64,000 bases of DNA. Origin: Alsobacter sp045348435 (GTDB taxonomy: Bacteria > Pseudomonadota > Alphaproteobacteria > Rhizobiales > Beijerinckiaceae). This document shows positions 8,670 to 17,507 of the stretch, in pieces. The position numbers and the translations under genes were made by a program. Each line of letters begins with the position of its first letter. The stretch's first letter is position 1. The notes beneath the pieces were generated by a model, which did not search any database, was not told the DNA's origin, and saw nothing but the letters and a program-made list of their open reading frames with translations. Location of the stretch: positions 992,001-1,056,000 of the forward strand of contig NZ_CP157484.1 of assembly GCF_045348435.1 (NCBI RefSeq), read 5' to 3'.

Positions 8670-9526
8670 GCGCCGCCCTGGAGCGCGCGCCCTCCGGCTG
8701 GGCGGGCCGGGCCGTCCGGCACCGCAGCTTCCTGGCGGGGGCCGCCATCGCCGGCGCGGTCGCCGCCGTCGCGGCCGTCTCGCTGGTCTGGACGCCGTGG
8801 GATCCGGCCGCGCTGGACATTCCGAACAAGCTCAGGGCGCCCTCCGCCGATCATTGGTTCGGGACGGACCAGTTCGGCCGCGACACTCTGTCGATGATCA
8901 TGCGCGGCGCCGTCACCTCGATGGCGGTCTCGGTCGTGGCGGTCGGGATCGGGGCCGGGATCGGGACGCCGCTCGGCCTGCTGGCCGCCCAGCAAAGAGG
9001 CGCGGCGGACCAGGCCATCATGCGGGCCAACGACTTCATCTTCGCCTTTCCGGCCCTGCTCATCGCCATCATGCTGCGCGAACTGTTCGGCCCGGGCGCG
9101 GTCAACGCCATGGTCGCCATCGGCATCTTCAACATTCCCGTCTTCGCCCGCGTCGCCTACGGGGCCGCGCTGCCCATCTGGACGCGCGACTTCATCCTGG
9201 CGGCGCGCGTCGCCGGCAAGGGCGCGGCCCGGATCACCGCCGAGCACGTGCTGCCCAACATCGCGAGCCTGATCATCGTCCAGGCGACCATTCAGCTCTC
9301 GCTTGGCGTGCTGGCCGAAGCCGCGCTGTCCTATGTGGGTCTCGGCGTGCAGCCTCCGGCTCCGAGCTGGGGGCGAATGCTGAACGAAGCGCAGACCCTG
9401 ATGGCTCTGGCGCCGCGCCTTGCGCTCATTCCCGGCCTCGCCATCATCGTCACCGTGCTCGGCCTCAACCTGCTCGGGGACGGGCTGCGCGACGTGCTGG
9501 ACCCCCGCCTCGCCAGGGAGCGCTGA
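8666..9526 (+). CDS. ABC transporter permease, DppC/OppC type
   Basis: The 286-residue membrane protein carries the DppC landmark HWFGTDQFGRDTLSMIM after its first transmembrane helix, and a coupling-loop segment FILAARVAGKGAARITAEH. The start is GTG 8666, inside the preceding stop (GTGA), with GAGGAGG 6 bases upstream. The ATPase gene starts at the base after its stop. It is the second half of the membrane channel for the 6.2-kb binding protein. Confidence 0.92.
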   Translation: MSAALERAPSGWAGRAVRHRSFLAGAAIAGAVAAVAAVSLVWTPWDPAALDIPNKLRAPSADHWFGTDQFGRDTLSMIMRGAVTSMAVSVVAVGIGAGIGTPLGLLAAQQRGAADQAIMRANDFIFAFPALLIAIMLRELFGPGAVNAMVAIGIFNIPVFARVAYGAALPIWTRDFILAARVAGKGAARITAEHVLPNIASLIIVQATIQLSLGVLAEAALSYVGLGVQPPAPSWGRMLNEAQTLMALAPRLALIPGLAIIVTVLGLNLLGDGLRDVLDPRLARER

Positions 9527-11155
9527 GTGGCGGTCCTCGACATCGCGGGGCTCGACCTGACGATCCACGGCGCGCCGATCCTGAAGGGGATCTCGCTCGC
9601 GGTCGGCGAAGGGGAGGTGCTCGGGCTTGTGGGCGAGTCCGGCTCCGGCAAGAGCCTGACGGCGCTCAGCGTCATGCGGCTCCTGCCGCGCGGCGCCAAG
9701 GCGGCGGGCTCGATCCTGTTCGACGGGGCCGACATCCTCGCGCGGAGCGAACGCGAGATGCGCGGCCTGCGCGGCCGCCAGATCGGTATGGTGTTCCAGG
9801 AGCCGATGACCGCCCTGAACCCCCTGAAGACCATCGGCGAGCAGGCCGCGGAAGGCTTCCGGCTGCATCTGGGGCTCAGCCGGCGCGAGGCCGCCGCCAG
9901 GGCCGAGCGCATCCTGGAGCGCGTCGGGCTCCCGGCCGCCGAGGTCCCGCCCGACCGCTATCCGCACGAGCTTTCGGGCGGGCAGCGCCAGCGCGTGGTC
10001 ATCGCCATGGCGGTGGCGCTCTCGCCCCGGCTGGTGATCGCCGATGAGCCGACGACGGCCCTCGACGTCACCACCCAGGCGCAGATCCTGGCCCTGCTGC
10101 GCGAACTCGTGGCCGAGAACCGGTCGAGCCTGCTCCTGATCACGCATGACCTCGCGGTGATCGGGGCCATGGCGGACAGGGTGGCCGTCATGCAGCGCGG
10201 CGCCGTCGTCGAGGCCGGGCCGGCCGCCGGCTTTTTTGGCGCGATGCGGCATCCCTATTCCCGGGCGCTGCTGGCCGCCTCGCGCCACGTTCCCCGACGG
10301 ACAACGCCTCCGGCCGCGCCGGAGCCGCTGCTCCAGGTCGAGGGGCTCGTGCGCGACTACGTGACGCCGCGCGGCAACCCGTTCCGCGCAGCCCCCCGCA
10401 AGCGGGCGGTGGACGGCGTCAGCTTCGCCATCGGCCGGGGGGAAAGCGTCGGACTGGTGGGGGAATCCGGCTCCGGAAAGTCCACCGTCGCCCGTGCGAC
10501 CCTGGCGCTCGAGGCCCCCCAGGGGGGCGCGATCCGGCTCGGCGGCCGCGACGTCGCCGCCCTCTCCGGGGAGGAGCTCCGCTTCTTCCGGCGTCGGGTG
10601 CAGATGGTCTTCCAGGACCCGTACGGCTCGTTCGATCCCCGCCACAAGGCCGGGCGCATCGTGGCCGAGCCGCTCCGGCTCATGGGCGAGGTGAGCGACC
10701 GGGCGGGGCGCATCGCCCAAGCGCTGCGCGAGGTGGGCCTCGATCCGTCCGACGCGGACAAATATCCGCACGAATTTTCGGGCGGCCAGCGCCAGCGCCT
10801 CGCCATCGCCCGCGCGCTGATCACGCGTCCCGACCTGATCGTGCTCGACGAACCCGTTTCGGCGCTGGACGTGACGATCCGCGCCCAGGTCCTCGACCTT
10901 CTCGCCGACCTTCAGTCGCGGCTGGGGCTGGCCTATCTATTCATCTCGCATGACCTTGCGGTCGTGCGCGCCATCACCGACCGTGTGCTGGTGATGTGGC
11001 GGGGGAGGGTGGTCGAGCAGGGCCCCACCGGGCAGGTGCTGGACGACCCCCGGCATTCCTATACCCAGGAGCTCGTGGCCGCCTCGCTGCATCTGGCCGA
11101 CGCCATGGGGCGGCGCGGCGCGGGAGGCCACGACGGCCAGAGACGCGAGACATGA
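9527..11155 (+). CDS. Fused dipeptide-type ABC transporter ATP-binding protein (DppD-DppF)
   Basis: At 542 residues this is two ATPases in one chain. The first half has Walker A GESGSGKS, signature LSGGQRQR and Walker B VIADEP; the second half repeats these as GESGSGKST, FSGGQRQR and IVLDEP. Most Dpp/Opp systems use separate DppD and DppF proteins of about 330 residues, but fused forms are common in Rhizobiales. The GTG start is directly adjacent to the previous stop. Its own stop overlaps the ATG of the HAD gene as ATGA, coupling the two. It powers import through the upstream permeases. Confidence 0.93.
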   Translation: MAVLDIAGLDLTIHGAPILKGISLAVGEGEVLGLVGESGSGKSLTALSVMRLLPRGAKAAGSILFDGADILARSEREMRGLRGRQIGMVFQEPMTALNPLKTIGEQAAEGFRLHLGLSRREAAARAERILERVGLPAAEVPPDRYPHELSGGQRQRVVIAMAVALSPRLVIADEPTTALDVTTQAQILALLRELVAENRSSLLLITHDLAVIGAMADRVAVMQRGAVVEAGPAAGFFGAMRHPYSRALLAASRHVPRRTTPPAAPEPLLQVEGLVRDYVTPRGNPFRAAPRKRAVDGVSFAIGRGESVGLVGESGSGKSTVARATLALEAPQGGAIRLGGRDVAALSGEELRFFRRRVQMVFQDPYGSFDPRHKAGRIVAEPLRLMGEVSDRAGRIAQALREVGLDPSDADKYPHEFSGGQRQRLAIARALITRPDLIVLDEPVSALDVTIRAQVLDLLADLQSRLGLAYLFISHDLAVVRAITDRVLVMWRGRVVEQGPTGQVLDDPRHSYTQELVAASLHLADAMGRRGAGGHDGQRRET

Positions 11156-11874
11156 CCCGTGCGGTGACCACCATCGGCTTCGACGCCGACGACACGCTCT
11201 GGCACAACGAGCGCTTCTACCGGCTCACGGAAGAGCGCTTCGCCGCGCTGCTCGCCGAGCACGCCGATCCGGGCGACGTGTCGCGCCGGCTTCTCGACGC
11301 CGAGAAGCGCAATCTCGGGATCTACGGGTTCGGCATCAAGGGCTTCACGCTGTCGATGATCGAGACCGCCGTCGAGATCACCGAGAGCCGCGTTCCGGCC
11401 AGCGTCATCGGCCAGATCCTGGCCGTCGGGCGCGACATGCTGGCCCATCCGGTCGAGACCCTCCCGCATGTGCGCGAGACGCTGGAGGCGCTCGCCGGGC
11501 GCTACCGGATGGTGATGATCACGAAGGGCGACCTCTTCGACCAGGAGCGCAAGCTCGCGGCGTCCGGGCTCGGCGAACTCTTCGACGCCGTCGAGATCGT
11601 CAGCGACAAGAACGCGGCCACCTATGAGCGCATCTTCGCCCGCCATGGCGACGGCCCGGCCCTGAGCCTGATGGTCGGCAACTCGATCCGGTCCGACATC
11701 CTTCCCGCGCTGGCGGCCGGCGCCTGGGCGGTGCATGCGCCGCACGACCTGACATGGGACTACGAACTCGCCGCCGCCCCCGTGGCGCATCCGCGGTTCC
11801 GCGAGATCGCGCATCTGGGAGAGCTGCCGGCGATCCTCGACGCCCTGGAGGCGCCTACGCCCTCGGAGAGCTGA
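11152..11874 (+). CDS. HAD family hydrolase (phosphatase-like)
   Basis: A 240-residue haloacid-dehalogenase-superfamily protein. Motif I is GFDADDTLW, with the nucleophile Asp at residue 11 and the acid Asp at 13. Motif II Thr is in MVMITKGD, and the C-terminal motif IV region is LMVGNSIRSDI. These residues support phosphomonoesterase-type activity. The ATG overlaps the ATPase stop as ATGA, so it is the last gene of the transporter operon and may act on an imported phosphorylated solute, although that is inference. Its last 20 bases overlap the convergent amidase gene. Confidence 0.85.
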   Translation: MTRAVTTIGFDADDTLWHNERFYRLTEERFAALLAEHADPGDVSRRLLDAEKRNLGIYGFGIKGFTLSMIETAVEITESRVPASVIGQILAVGRDMLAHPVETLPHVRETLEALAGRYRMVMITKGDLFDQERKLAASGLGELFDAVEIVSDKNAATYERIFARHGDGPALSLMVGNSIRSDILPALAAGAWAVHAPHDLTWDYELAAAPVAHPRFREIAHLGELPAILDALEAPTPSES

Positions 11875-13261
11875 GCGTCTCCCACCCGGCCAGGGCCTCA
11901 TAGGCGCGGGCGGCCCGCAGCACGAGCGCGTCGGAGCCGAACGGGCCGACGATCTGCAGACCCGCCGGAAGTCCCGCGGCGGTCAGGCCGCACGGGACGG
12001 ACGCCGCCGGCTGCTGGCTGATGTTGAACGGATAGGTGTAGGGCGTCCACGCGGTCCAGTCCTCGCCGAAGCGGCCGTCCGCCGGGGTGAGCCGCCCGAC
12101 CTCGAAGGCTTCCGTCGCCAGCGTCGGCGTCAGCAGCAGGTCGTAGCGCTGGTGGAACTCCGCCATGCGCGCCGCCACGGCGTTGCGCTGGTTCAGGAAG
12201 GCGTCCACATAGGCGGTGGCCGAGAGCCGCTCGCCACGCCGTGCGGCCTCGACGAGGCCCGGATCCATGCGCGCTCGCTCCTCGGGGCCGAACGGCTGCA
12301 GCGCCAGCGCCGCGCCCGCGGTCCACAGCGTGATGAGCGTCTCGAGGGTGTCCGGGATGCCGGGGTCGACCTCCTCCACCACGGCGCCGAGCTCCTCGAA
12401 GCGGCGCGCCGCCGCCGCCGAGAGGCGCTCGATCTCCGCGTCCAGCGTCCTGACGTGGCCGAGCCGCGGCGACCAGGCGATCCGCAGCCCGCGCACCCCG
12501 TCGGCCAGCCCGATGCGGTAGTCGGGCGGCGGGGTGGTCATGGCCGTCATGTCGCGGCTGTCGGGCCGCCCGATCACCGACAGCGCCAGGGCGGCGTCCT
12601 CGACCGTGCGGGTGAGCGGGCCGACATGGGCCAGGAAGCCCATCGTCGAGATCGGCCGGGCCGGCACCCGGCCATAGCTCGCCTTGATGCCGAACACGCC
12701 CGTGAAGGCGGCCGGGATGCGGATCGATCCGGCTCCGTCCGTCCCGATATGGATGCAGCCGATGTTCAGCGCCGCGCAGGCCGCCGCGCCGGAGGACGAG
12801 CCGCCGGGCGTGCGGTCGAGCTTCCAGGGATTGCGCGTGATCCCGGTCAGGGGAGAATCGCCCAGACCCTTCCAGCCGAATTCCGGCATGCAGGTCTTGC
12901 CCAGGAACACCGCGCCCGCCTCCCGCAGCCGGGCCACCGCGGGCGCATCCTCCTCGGCCGGCGCCTTGGACGTCACGGCCGAACCCTTGAACCAGGTCCA
13001 GCCCTTCACGGCGATGTTGTCCTTGACGGTGGTCGGCACCCCGTCCACCGGCCCGCAAGGCTCGCCCTTGGCCCAGCGCGCCTCCGAGGCGCGGGCCATC
13101 GCCAGCGCGTCGTCCTCGTCTCCCCCGCAGAACGCGTTGACGGCGGGCTCGTGCTTCGCCTTGCGGGCGAGCGCGTCCCGCGCCGCCTCGACGGGAGACA
13201 AGGTGCGCCTGCGGTAATGGCGCAGCAGTTCGACGGCGGTCAGGTCGGCGATGTCGGTCAC
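11855..13261 (-). CDS. Amidase signature family amidase
   Basis: The 468-residue protein has the Ser-cisSer-Lys triad of the amidase signature family: Lys80 in TTVKDNIAVKG, the cis-Ser in TPGGSSSGAAA at residues 155-156, and nucleophile Ser178 in GTDGAGSIRIPAAF. The spacing (75 and 23 residues) matches the family. Members hydrolyse diverse carboxamides; a GatA role is unlikely because no gatB or gatC is nearby. It is convergent with the HAD gene and overlaps it by 20 bp at the 3' ends. The substrate is unknown. Confidence 0.88.
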   Translation of the reverse strand: MTDIADLTAVELLRHYRRRTLSPVEAARDALARKAKHEPAVNAFCGGDEDDALAMARASEARWAKGEPCGPVDGVPTTVKDNIAVKGWTWFKGSAVTSKAPAEEDAPAVARLREAGAVFLGKTCMPEFGWKGLGDSPLTGITRNPWKLDRTPGGSSSGAAACAALNIGCIHIGTDGAGSIRIPAAFTGVFGIKASYGRVPARPISTMGFLAHVGPLTRTVEDAALALSVIGRPDSRDMTAMTTPPPDYRIGLADGVRGLRIAWSPRLGHVRTLDAEIERLSAAAARRFEELGAVVEEVDPGIPDTLETLITLWTAGAALALQPFGPEERARMDPGLVEAARRGERLSATAYVDAFLNQRNAVAARMAEFHQRYDLLLTPTLATEAFEVGRLTPADGRFGEDWTAWTPYTYPFNISQQPAASVPCGLTAAGLPAGLQIVGPFGSDALVLRAARAYEALAGWETLSSPRA

Positions 13262-13342
13262 GGGGCGGCGCTCCAGGAAAGCGCCATCGAAGCGGAAGCC
13301 GCCCCGCCATGCAATCGCCGATGCGGGTCCCGCGCAGCCTCG

Positions 13343-15340
13343 CTAGGCGCCGAGGTCGAGCCTGAACTTGGCGAAGCCGTCCGGGGCGTCGCCCGCCGCG
13401 GTGGCCCGAAGGTCCTTCGGCAGCTCCTTGGCGGCCCGCGGCGAGGTCACGAAGGTCACGTTCACGGGCGCGGCGATAGGCGCGAAGCGCCAGTTCCGGT
13501 CGGCCACGGGGTCGATCGCCTTCTTCTCCACGATGTAGCGCACGATGACGTCGCGGTTGGTGTCGGGCGCGTCGATCACCACGGTCTTGCCGTCCGCTCC
13601 GGGGAAGTTGCCGCCGCCGCCCGCCCGGTAATTGTTGGTGGCGACGACGAACTCCTGCCGCTCGTCGATCGGCTCGCCCTTGAACCGCAGGTCGAGGATG
13701 CGGTGCGCCTCCGGGGCGACGACCTTGCCGTTGTTGTCGTAGCGCGACGGCTGGGTGACGTCGATCTGGTAGGTCACGCCGTCGATGACGTCGAAATTGT
13801 AGGTCGGAAACGCCTCGTCGATCAGCGGCTGCTCGTCCGTGACGGCGGGGTCGATGCGCCGGAACATGCCGGCCGAGCGCTCCAGCCACTCGCGGACCTG
13901 CGCGCCGGTCACCTTCACGGCCCGCACCGTGTTGGGATAGAGGTAGATGTCGGCGACGTCCTTGATGGCGATCGGGCCGGCCTTCACGTCGGTGTAGTAT
14001 TCCGGCCCGCCGCGCCCGCCGCATTTGAACGGCGCCGCCGCCGACAGGATCGGCAGGCCCTTCAGCGACGGGATGGTCGACGCGAGCTTCGTCACGTACC
14101 AGAGCTGCGCCTGCGAGACGACCTGCACCGAGGGGTCGTCCGCCACCAGGGAGAAGAAGGAGTTGATCGGATTCTTCAGCTCGCCCACCGGCTGGCGGAC
14201 ATAGGCCAGGGTGGCGTCGTGCTCCGCCTTGACGGCCGCCGCGACGGCGCCGTCCGCCTCGGCCCGGGAGACGATCTGGCGGTCCTTGCGCTCGTAGATC
14301 GGCCGGGCCTCGGTCTTGAAGTCCTTGACCTTCCAGCCCTCGGCGGTCTTGTCGAGCGTGAGGTCGACCACGCCCAGATGGCTGCCCCAGAACCCCGCCA
14401 TCACGGCCGGAACGCCGTTCAGCGTTCCGCGCTCGACATCGACGCCGGGGATCCCGCCGAAGTCCTTCCCGCCCGGGAACACCTTGTGCTGGTGCCCGGT
14501 GAAGATCACGTCGATGCCCGGCACGGCCGACAGATGCAGCGCGGCGTTCTCCTCGCCGCCCCGGCGCTCGCCGCCCTCGATGCCCGAATGGCACAGCGCG
14601 ACCAGCACGTCGCACTGGCGCCGCAACTCCGGCACGTGCTTACGCGCGGCGTCGACGATGTCGATGGTCTGCACCTTACCGGCGAGATTGGCCTCGTCCC
14701 ACTGCATGATCTGCGGCGGCACGAAGCCGATGACGCCGATGCGCAGGCGCTGCCGGACCCCGGCTTCGTCCTCCACGTCGCGGTCGATGACCAGCGTCGG
14801 GCGCACCAGATGCGCGCCGTCGGCCTTCAACAGGTTGGCGCACACGACCGGGAAGGACGCGCCGGCGAGCGAGAAGCCCAGGAAGCTGAGGCCGTAGTTG
14901 AACTCGTGGTTGCCCAGCGTCCCGCAGGCGTAGTCGAGCCCGTTCATGGCCGCCACCATCGGGTGGACGTCGCCGGCCTTCATGCCCTTCCGGTAAGCCA
15001 TGTAGTCGCCCATGGGGCTGCCCTGCAGCAGGTCGCCATTGTCGAACAGGACGCTGTTCTTGGCCTCCGCGCGCGCCGCCTTGACCAGCGTCGCCGTCTT
15101 GGCGAGGCCCACCATGTCGTCCGGCTTGTCCCGGTAGTAGTCGTAGGGCAGCACGTTGACGTGCAGGTCCGTGGTCCCCAGCAGCCTCAGCCTGACCCGG
15201 GACGATCCCGCCTGCGCGGGACCGGCGGCCATCGCCCCCGCGGCGAGGGCGGCGCCGGCGCCCAGCACGACCTGACGCCGCGAGACATCCTGCGCCGCAG
15301 AGGGTCCAGCGTTCGCGGTCGGGGTCGTAGAGGACGTCAT
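13343..15340 (-). CDS. cpdB: Bifunctional 2',3'-cyclic-nucleotide 2'-phosphodiesterase/3'-nucleotidase
   Basis: This 665-residue periplasmic metallophosphoesterase has a Tat-type leader (SRRQVVLGAGAALAAG ending near AQA). Metal-binding motifs are LLGTTDLHVNVLPYDYY, LFDNGDLLQGSPMGDYMA and GTLGNHEFNYGL, followed by the C-terminal 5'-nucleotidase domain with the FVVATNNYRAGGGGNFPG region. CpdB converts 2',3'-cyclic nucleotides to 3'-nucleotides and then to nucleosides, scavenging RNA-derived phosphate. GGAG precedes ATG 15340. It is a stand-alone gene, divergent from the PLP enzyme. Length is typical. Confidence 0.93.
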   Translation of the reverse strand: MTSSTTPTANAGPSAAQDVSRRQVVLGAGAALAAGAMAAGPAQAGSSRVRLRLLGTTDLHVNVLPYDYYRDKPDDMVGLAKTATLVKAARAEAKNSVLFDNGDLLQGSPMGDYMAYRKGMKAGDVHPMVAAMNGLDYACGTLGNHEFNYGLSFLGFSLAGASFPVVCANLLKADGAHLVRPTLVIDRDVEDEAGVRQRLRIGVIGFVPPQIMQWDEANLAGKVQTIDIVDAARKHVPELRRQCDVLVALCHSGIEGGERRGGEENAALHLSAVPGIDVIFTGHQHKVFPGGKDFGGIPGVDVERGTLNGVPAVMAGFWGSHLGVVDLTLDKTAEGWKVKDFKTEARPIYERKDRQIVSRAEADGAVAAAVKAEHDATLAYVRQPVGELKNPINSFFSLVADDPSVQVVSQAQLWYVTKLASTIPSLKGLPILSAAAPFKCGGRGGPEYYTDVKAGPIAIKDVADIYLYPNTVRAVKVTGAQVREWLERSAGMFRRIDPAVTDEQPLIDEAFPTYNFDVIDGVTYQIDVTQPSRYDNNGKVVAPEAHRILDLRFKGEPIDERQEFVVATNNYRAGGGGNFPGADGKTVVIDAPDTNRDVIVRYIVEKKAIDPVADRNWRFAPIAAPVNVTFVTSPRAAKELPKDLRATAAGDAPDGFAKFRLDLGA

Positions 15341-15504
15341 CTTGAGCTCCGGATGGCATTCGGACTGGCGGCAGGATCGGCGTAGCCTATGCCCGCCGCT
15401 CGTGGCGGAGAAGTGACGATCTCACGGCGCAACGGGGCGCCGCCCGCTCCGGGCTCGACAGGCGGCGAAAACGGGATCAGGACGGAGACGAAGGAGCCGC
15501 GACC

Positions 15505-16578
15505 ATGTCCCATTCCAGTCCCAGCCGCGCCTGGGTGGCCCACGCCATCGAGCTCATCGAGGCGGACTTCACCCGCTCGGCCGACACCCATCTCCTGCGG
15601 GCGCCGCTGCCGGGCGTGTCGGGCGTGGCGCTCTACCTCAAGGACGAGTCGACCCATCCGACGGGCAGCCTCAAGCACCGCCTCGCCCGCTCTCTGTTCC
15701 TCTACGCTCTGTGCAACGGCTGGATCGGGCCCGACACCCCCGTGATCGAGGCCTCCAGCGGGTCGACCGCAGTGTCGGAAGCCTATTTCGCCAGGATGCT
15801 CGGGCTGCGCTTCATCGCCGTGATGCCGCGCACGACCTCGCCCGAAAAGGTGGAGCAGATCGCCTTCTATGGCGGCGAAAGCCACTTCGTCGACAGCTCC
15901 GGCGAGATGTACGAGGCGAGCGCAAGGCTCGCGGCCGATCTCGGCGGCCACTACATGGACCAGTTCACCTTCGCCGAGCGCGCCACCGACTGGCGCGGCA
16001 ACAACAACATCGCCGAGTCCATCTTCGGCCAGATGAGCCGCGAGCAGCACCCGATCCCGGCCTGGATCGTGGTGGGCGCAGGCACCGGCGGCACCTCCGC
16101 GACGCTGGGGCGGTACATCCGCTACCGCCGCCTGCCCACCCGGCTGTGCCTCGCCGATCCCGAGGCGTCGGTCTTCCACCGCCACCTCGCCGACCGAAGC
16201 GTCTGCACGGCGTCGGGCCCGCCCTCCTGCATCGAGGGGATCGGGCGGCCGCGCTGCGAGCCGTCCTTCATGCCGGACTTGATCGACAAGGCCTTCGCCG
16301 TGCCGGATCCGGCGAGCATCGCGGCCGCACGCGTGCTGTCGCGCCGGATCGGCCGGTCCTGCGGCGGCTCGACGGGCACGAATATCTGGGCTGCGGCCCA
16401 TCTGGCCGCCGCCATGGAGGCGCGGGGCGAGACGGGCTCCATCGTCACGCTGCTGTGCGACAGCGGTGAGCGCTACCGCAGCACCTGCCTGAACGACGCC
16501 TGGCTCGCGGCCCGCGGCATCGAGCTGGCGCCCTGGGAGGCCAGGATCGAGCGCTTCTTCGAGACCGGCGAAATTTGA
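15505..16578 (+). CDS. PLP-dependent cysteine synthase-family protein, Cds1/L-cysteine desulfhydrase-like
   Basis: The 357-residue fold-type II PLP enzyme has the PLP lysine (residue 57) in HPTGSLKHRLA, the substrate/phosphate loop EASSGSTAVSEAYFA and the glycine-rich GAGTGGTSATLGRYIR. The GTNIW and LLCDSGERY segments near the C-terminus are typical of the Cds1 subgroup, whose members release sulfide from L-cysteine. No cysE is adjacent. AAGGAG lies upstream of ATG 15505. The 160 bp upstream, shared with cpdB, should hold divergent promoters, but I see no clear boxes. Cysteine synthase activity cannot be excluded. Confidence 0.85.
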   Translation: MSHSSPSRAWVAHAIELIEADFTRSADTHLLRAPLPGVSGVALYLKDESTHPTGSLKHRLARSLFLYALCNGWIGPDTPVIEASSGSTAVSEAYFARMLGLRFIAVMPRTTSPEKVEQIAFYGGESHFVDSSGEMYEASARLAADLGGHYMDQFTFAERATDWRGNNNIAESIFGQMSREQHPIPAWIVVGAGTGGTSATLGRYIRYRRLPTRLCLADPEASVFHRHLADRSVCTASGPPSCIEGIGRPRCEPSFMPDLIDKAFAVPDPASIAAARVLSRRIGRSCGGSTGTNIWAAAHLAAAMEARGETGSIVTLLCDSGERYRSTCLNDAWLAARGIELAPWEARIERFFETGEI

Positions 16579-16580
16579 TC

Positions 16581-17372
16581 CTAGGCTCCCGAGCCGCTTC
16601 GACGCTTGGACTGCAAGCGGGAGATGACCGCCAGCGACAGCGCCCTGGGGGTCAGCCCCGCGGTTCCGGCCATGATCCGGTTCATCAGGCCGGGCACCGC
16701 GACGCGGTCGCCCCGCAGGAAGGCCTGGCGCCCGTAGCGGGCCACCTCGGCCGCGTCCATGGGCCTGATCACGTCGAACAGGGCGGAATCGAGCCGCGCG
16801 CGCTCCTGGAATCCGGTGGAGGTCGGCCCCGGGCACAACGCCGTGACGGTCACGCCGCTCGGCGCCAGCTCATAGGCGAGCGCCTCCGAGAAACTGAGCA
16901 CGAAGGACTTGGTGGCGTAGTAGACCGCCATGCCGGGCCCGGGCTGGAACGCCGCCGTCGACGCCACATTGAGCACGCCGCCCTTCAGGGCCACGATGGA
17001 GGGCAGCGCCGCGAGCGTCAGGTCGGTCAGCGCCCGCACGTTCAGGTCGACCATCGCGACCTGCTCCGCCCGCGGCAGCGACGCCGCGTCTCCGTTCAGT
17101 CCGAAGCCGGCGTTGTTGACGAGACGGCGCACCTGCGCGCCCTCGCGGCCGACGGCGTCCAGGAGGCGGTCCGCCGCGCCCGCCTCGGCGAGGTCGAGCG
17201 CGACCGCAATGGGACGGGTCCGGCCGGCGGCCTCGATCTCGTCCGCCAGCCGAGACAGCGCCTCCTGCGAACGCGCCGTGACGACGACGTCGTCGCCGCC
17301 GGCCGCAAACGCCCGCGCGAGCTCCAGGCCGATGCCGCCGGACGCGCCGGTGACCAGAGTGACCATGCGCAT
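16581..17372 (-). CDS. SDR family NAD(P)-dependent oxidoreductase
   Basis: A 263-residue classical SDR with VTGASGGIGLELARAFA, NNAGFGLNGD, the catalytic Ser in NVASTAAF, and YYATKSFVLSFSEAL. The DltE/YqjQ-like subgroup to which it looks closest acts on diverse alcohols and ketones. ATG 17372 with GGAG about 6 bases upstream was preferred over ATG 17366. It is convergent with the preceding PLP gene, with only two bases between the stops, and divergent from dusA. The substrate is unknown. Confidence 0.82.
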   Translation of the reverse strand: MRMVTLVTGASGGIGLELARAFAAGGDDVVVTARSQEALSRLADEIEAAGRTRPIAVALDLAEAGAADRLLDAVGREGAQVRRLVNNAGFGLNGDAASLPRAEQVAMVDLNVRALTDLTLAALPSIVALKGGVLNVASTAAFQPGPGMAVYYATKSFVLSFSEALAYELAPSGVTVTALCPGPTSTGFQERARLDSALFDVIRPMDAAEVARYGRQAFLRGDRVAVPGLMNRIMAGTAGLTPRALSLAVISRLQSKRRSGSGA

Positions 17373-17507
17373 CCGTCCGCTCCGTCTCGCTTCCGACGCC
17401 ACCGATATGGGAGGCTGGCGCAGGAAGGAAAGGCGCGCCGCTCCGCCCACGGTTGGCGCCGCGCCCCATTCCGGCTATGCGATCGGCTTGCCCACGATCC
17501 CAGAGCG

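Noticed and set aside
8630..10771. A 713-codon minus-strand frame
   Set aside because: It is antisense to the ABC permease and ATPase genes, with low-complexity basic composition and no motif.
11898..14615. A 905-codon minus-strand frame spanning amidase and cpdB
   Set aside because: It runs in another frame of the same strand over two genes that have full family motifs in their own frames.
12152..15385. A 1077-codon open frame on the plus strand
   Set aside because: It is antisense to the amidase and cpdB genes, rich in Arg, His and Gly, and shows no family motifs. High G+C makes long antisense frames common.
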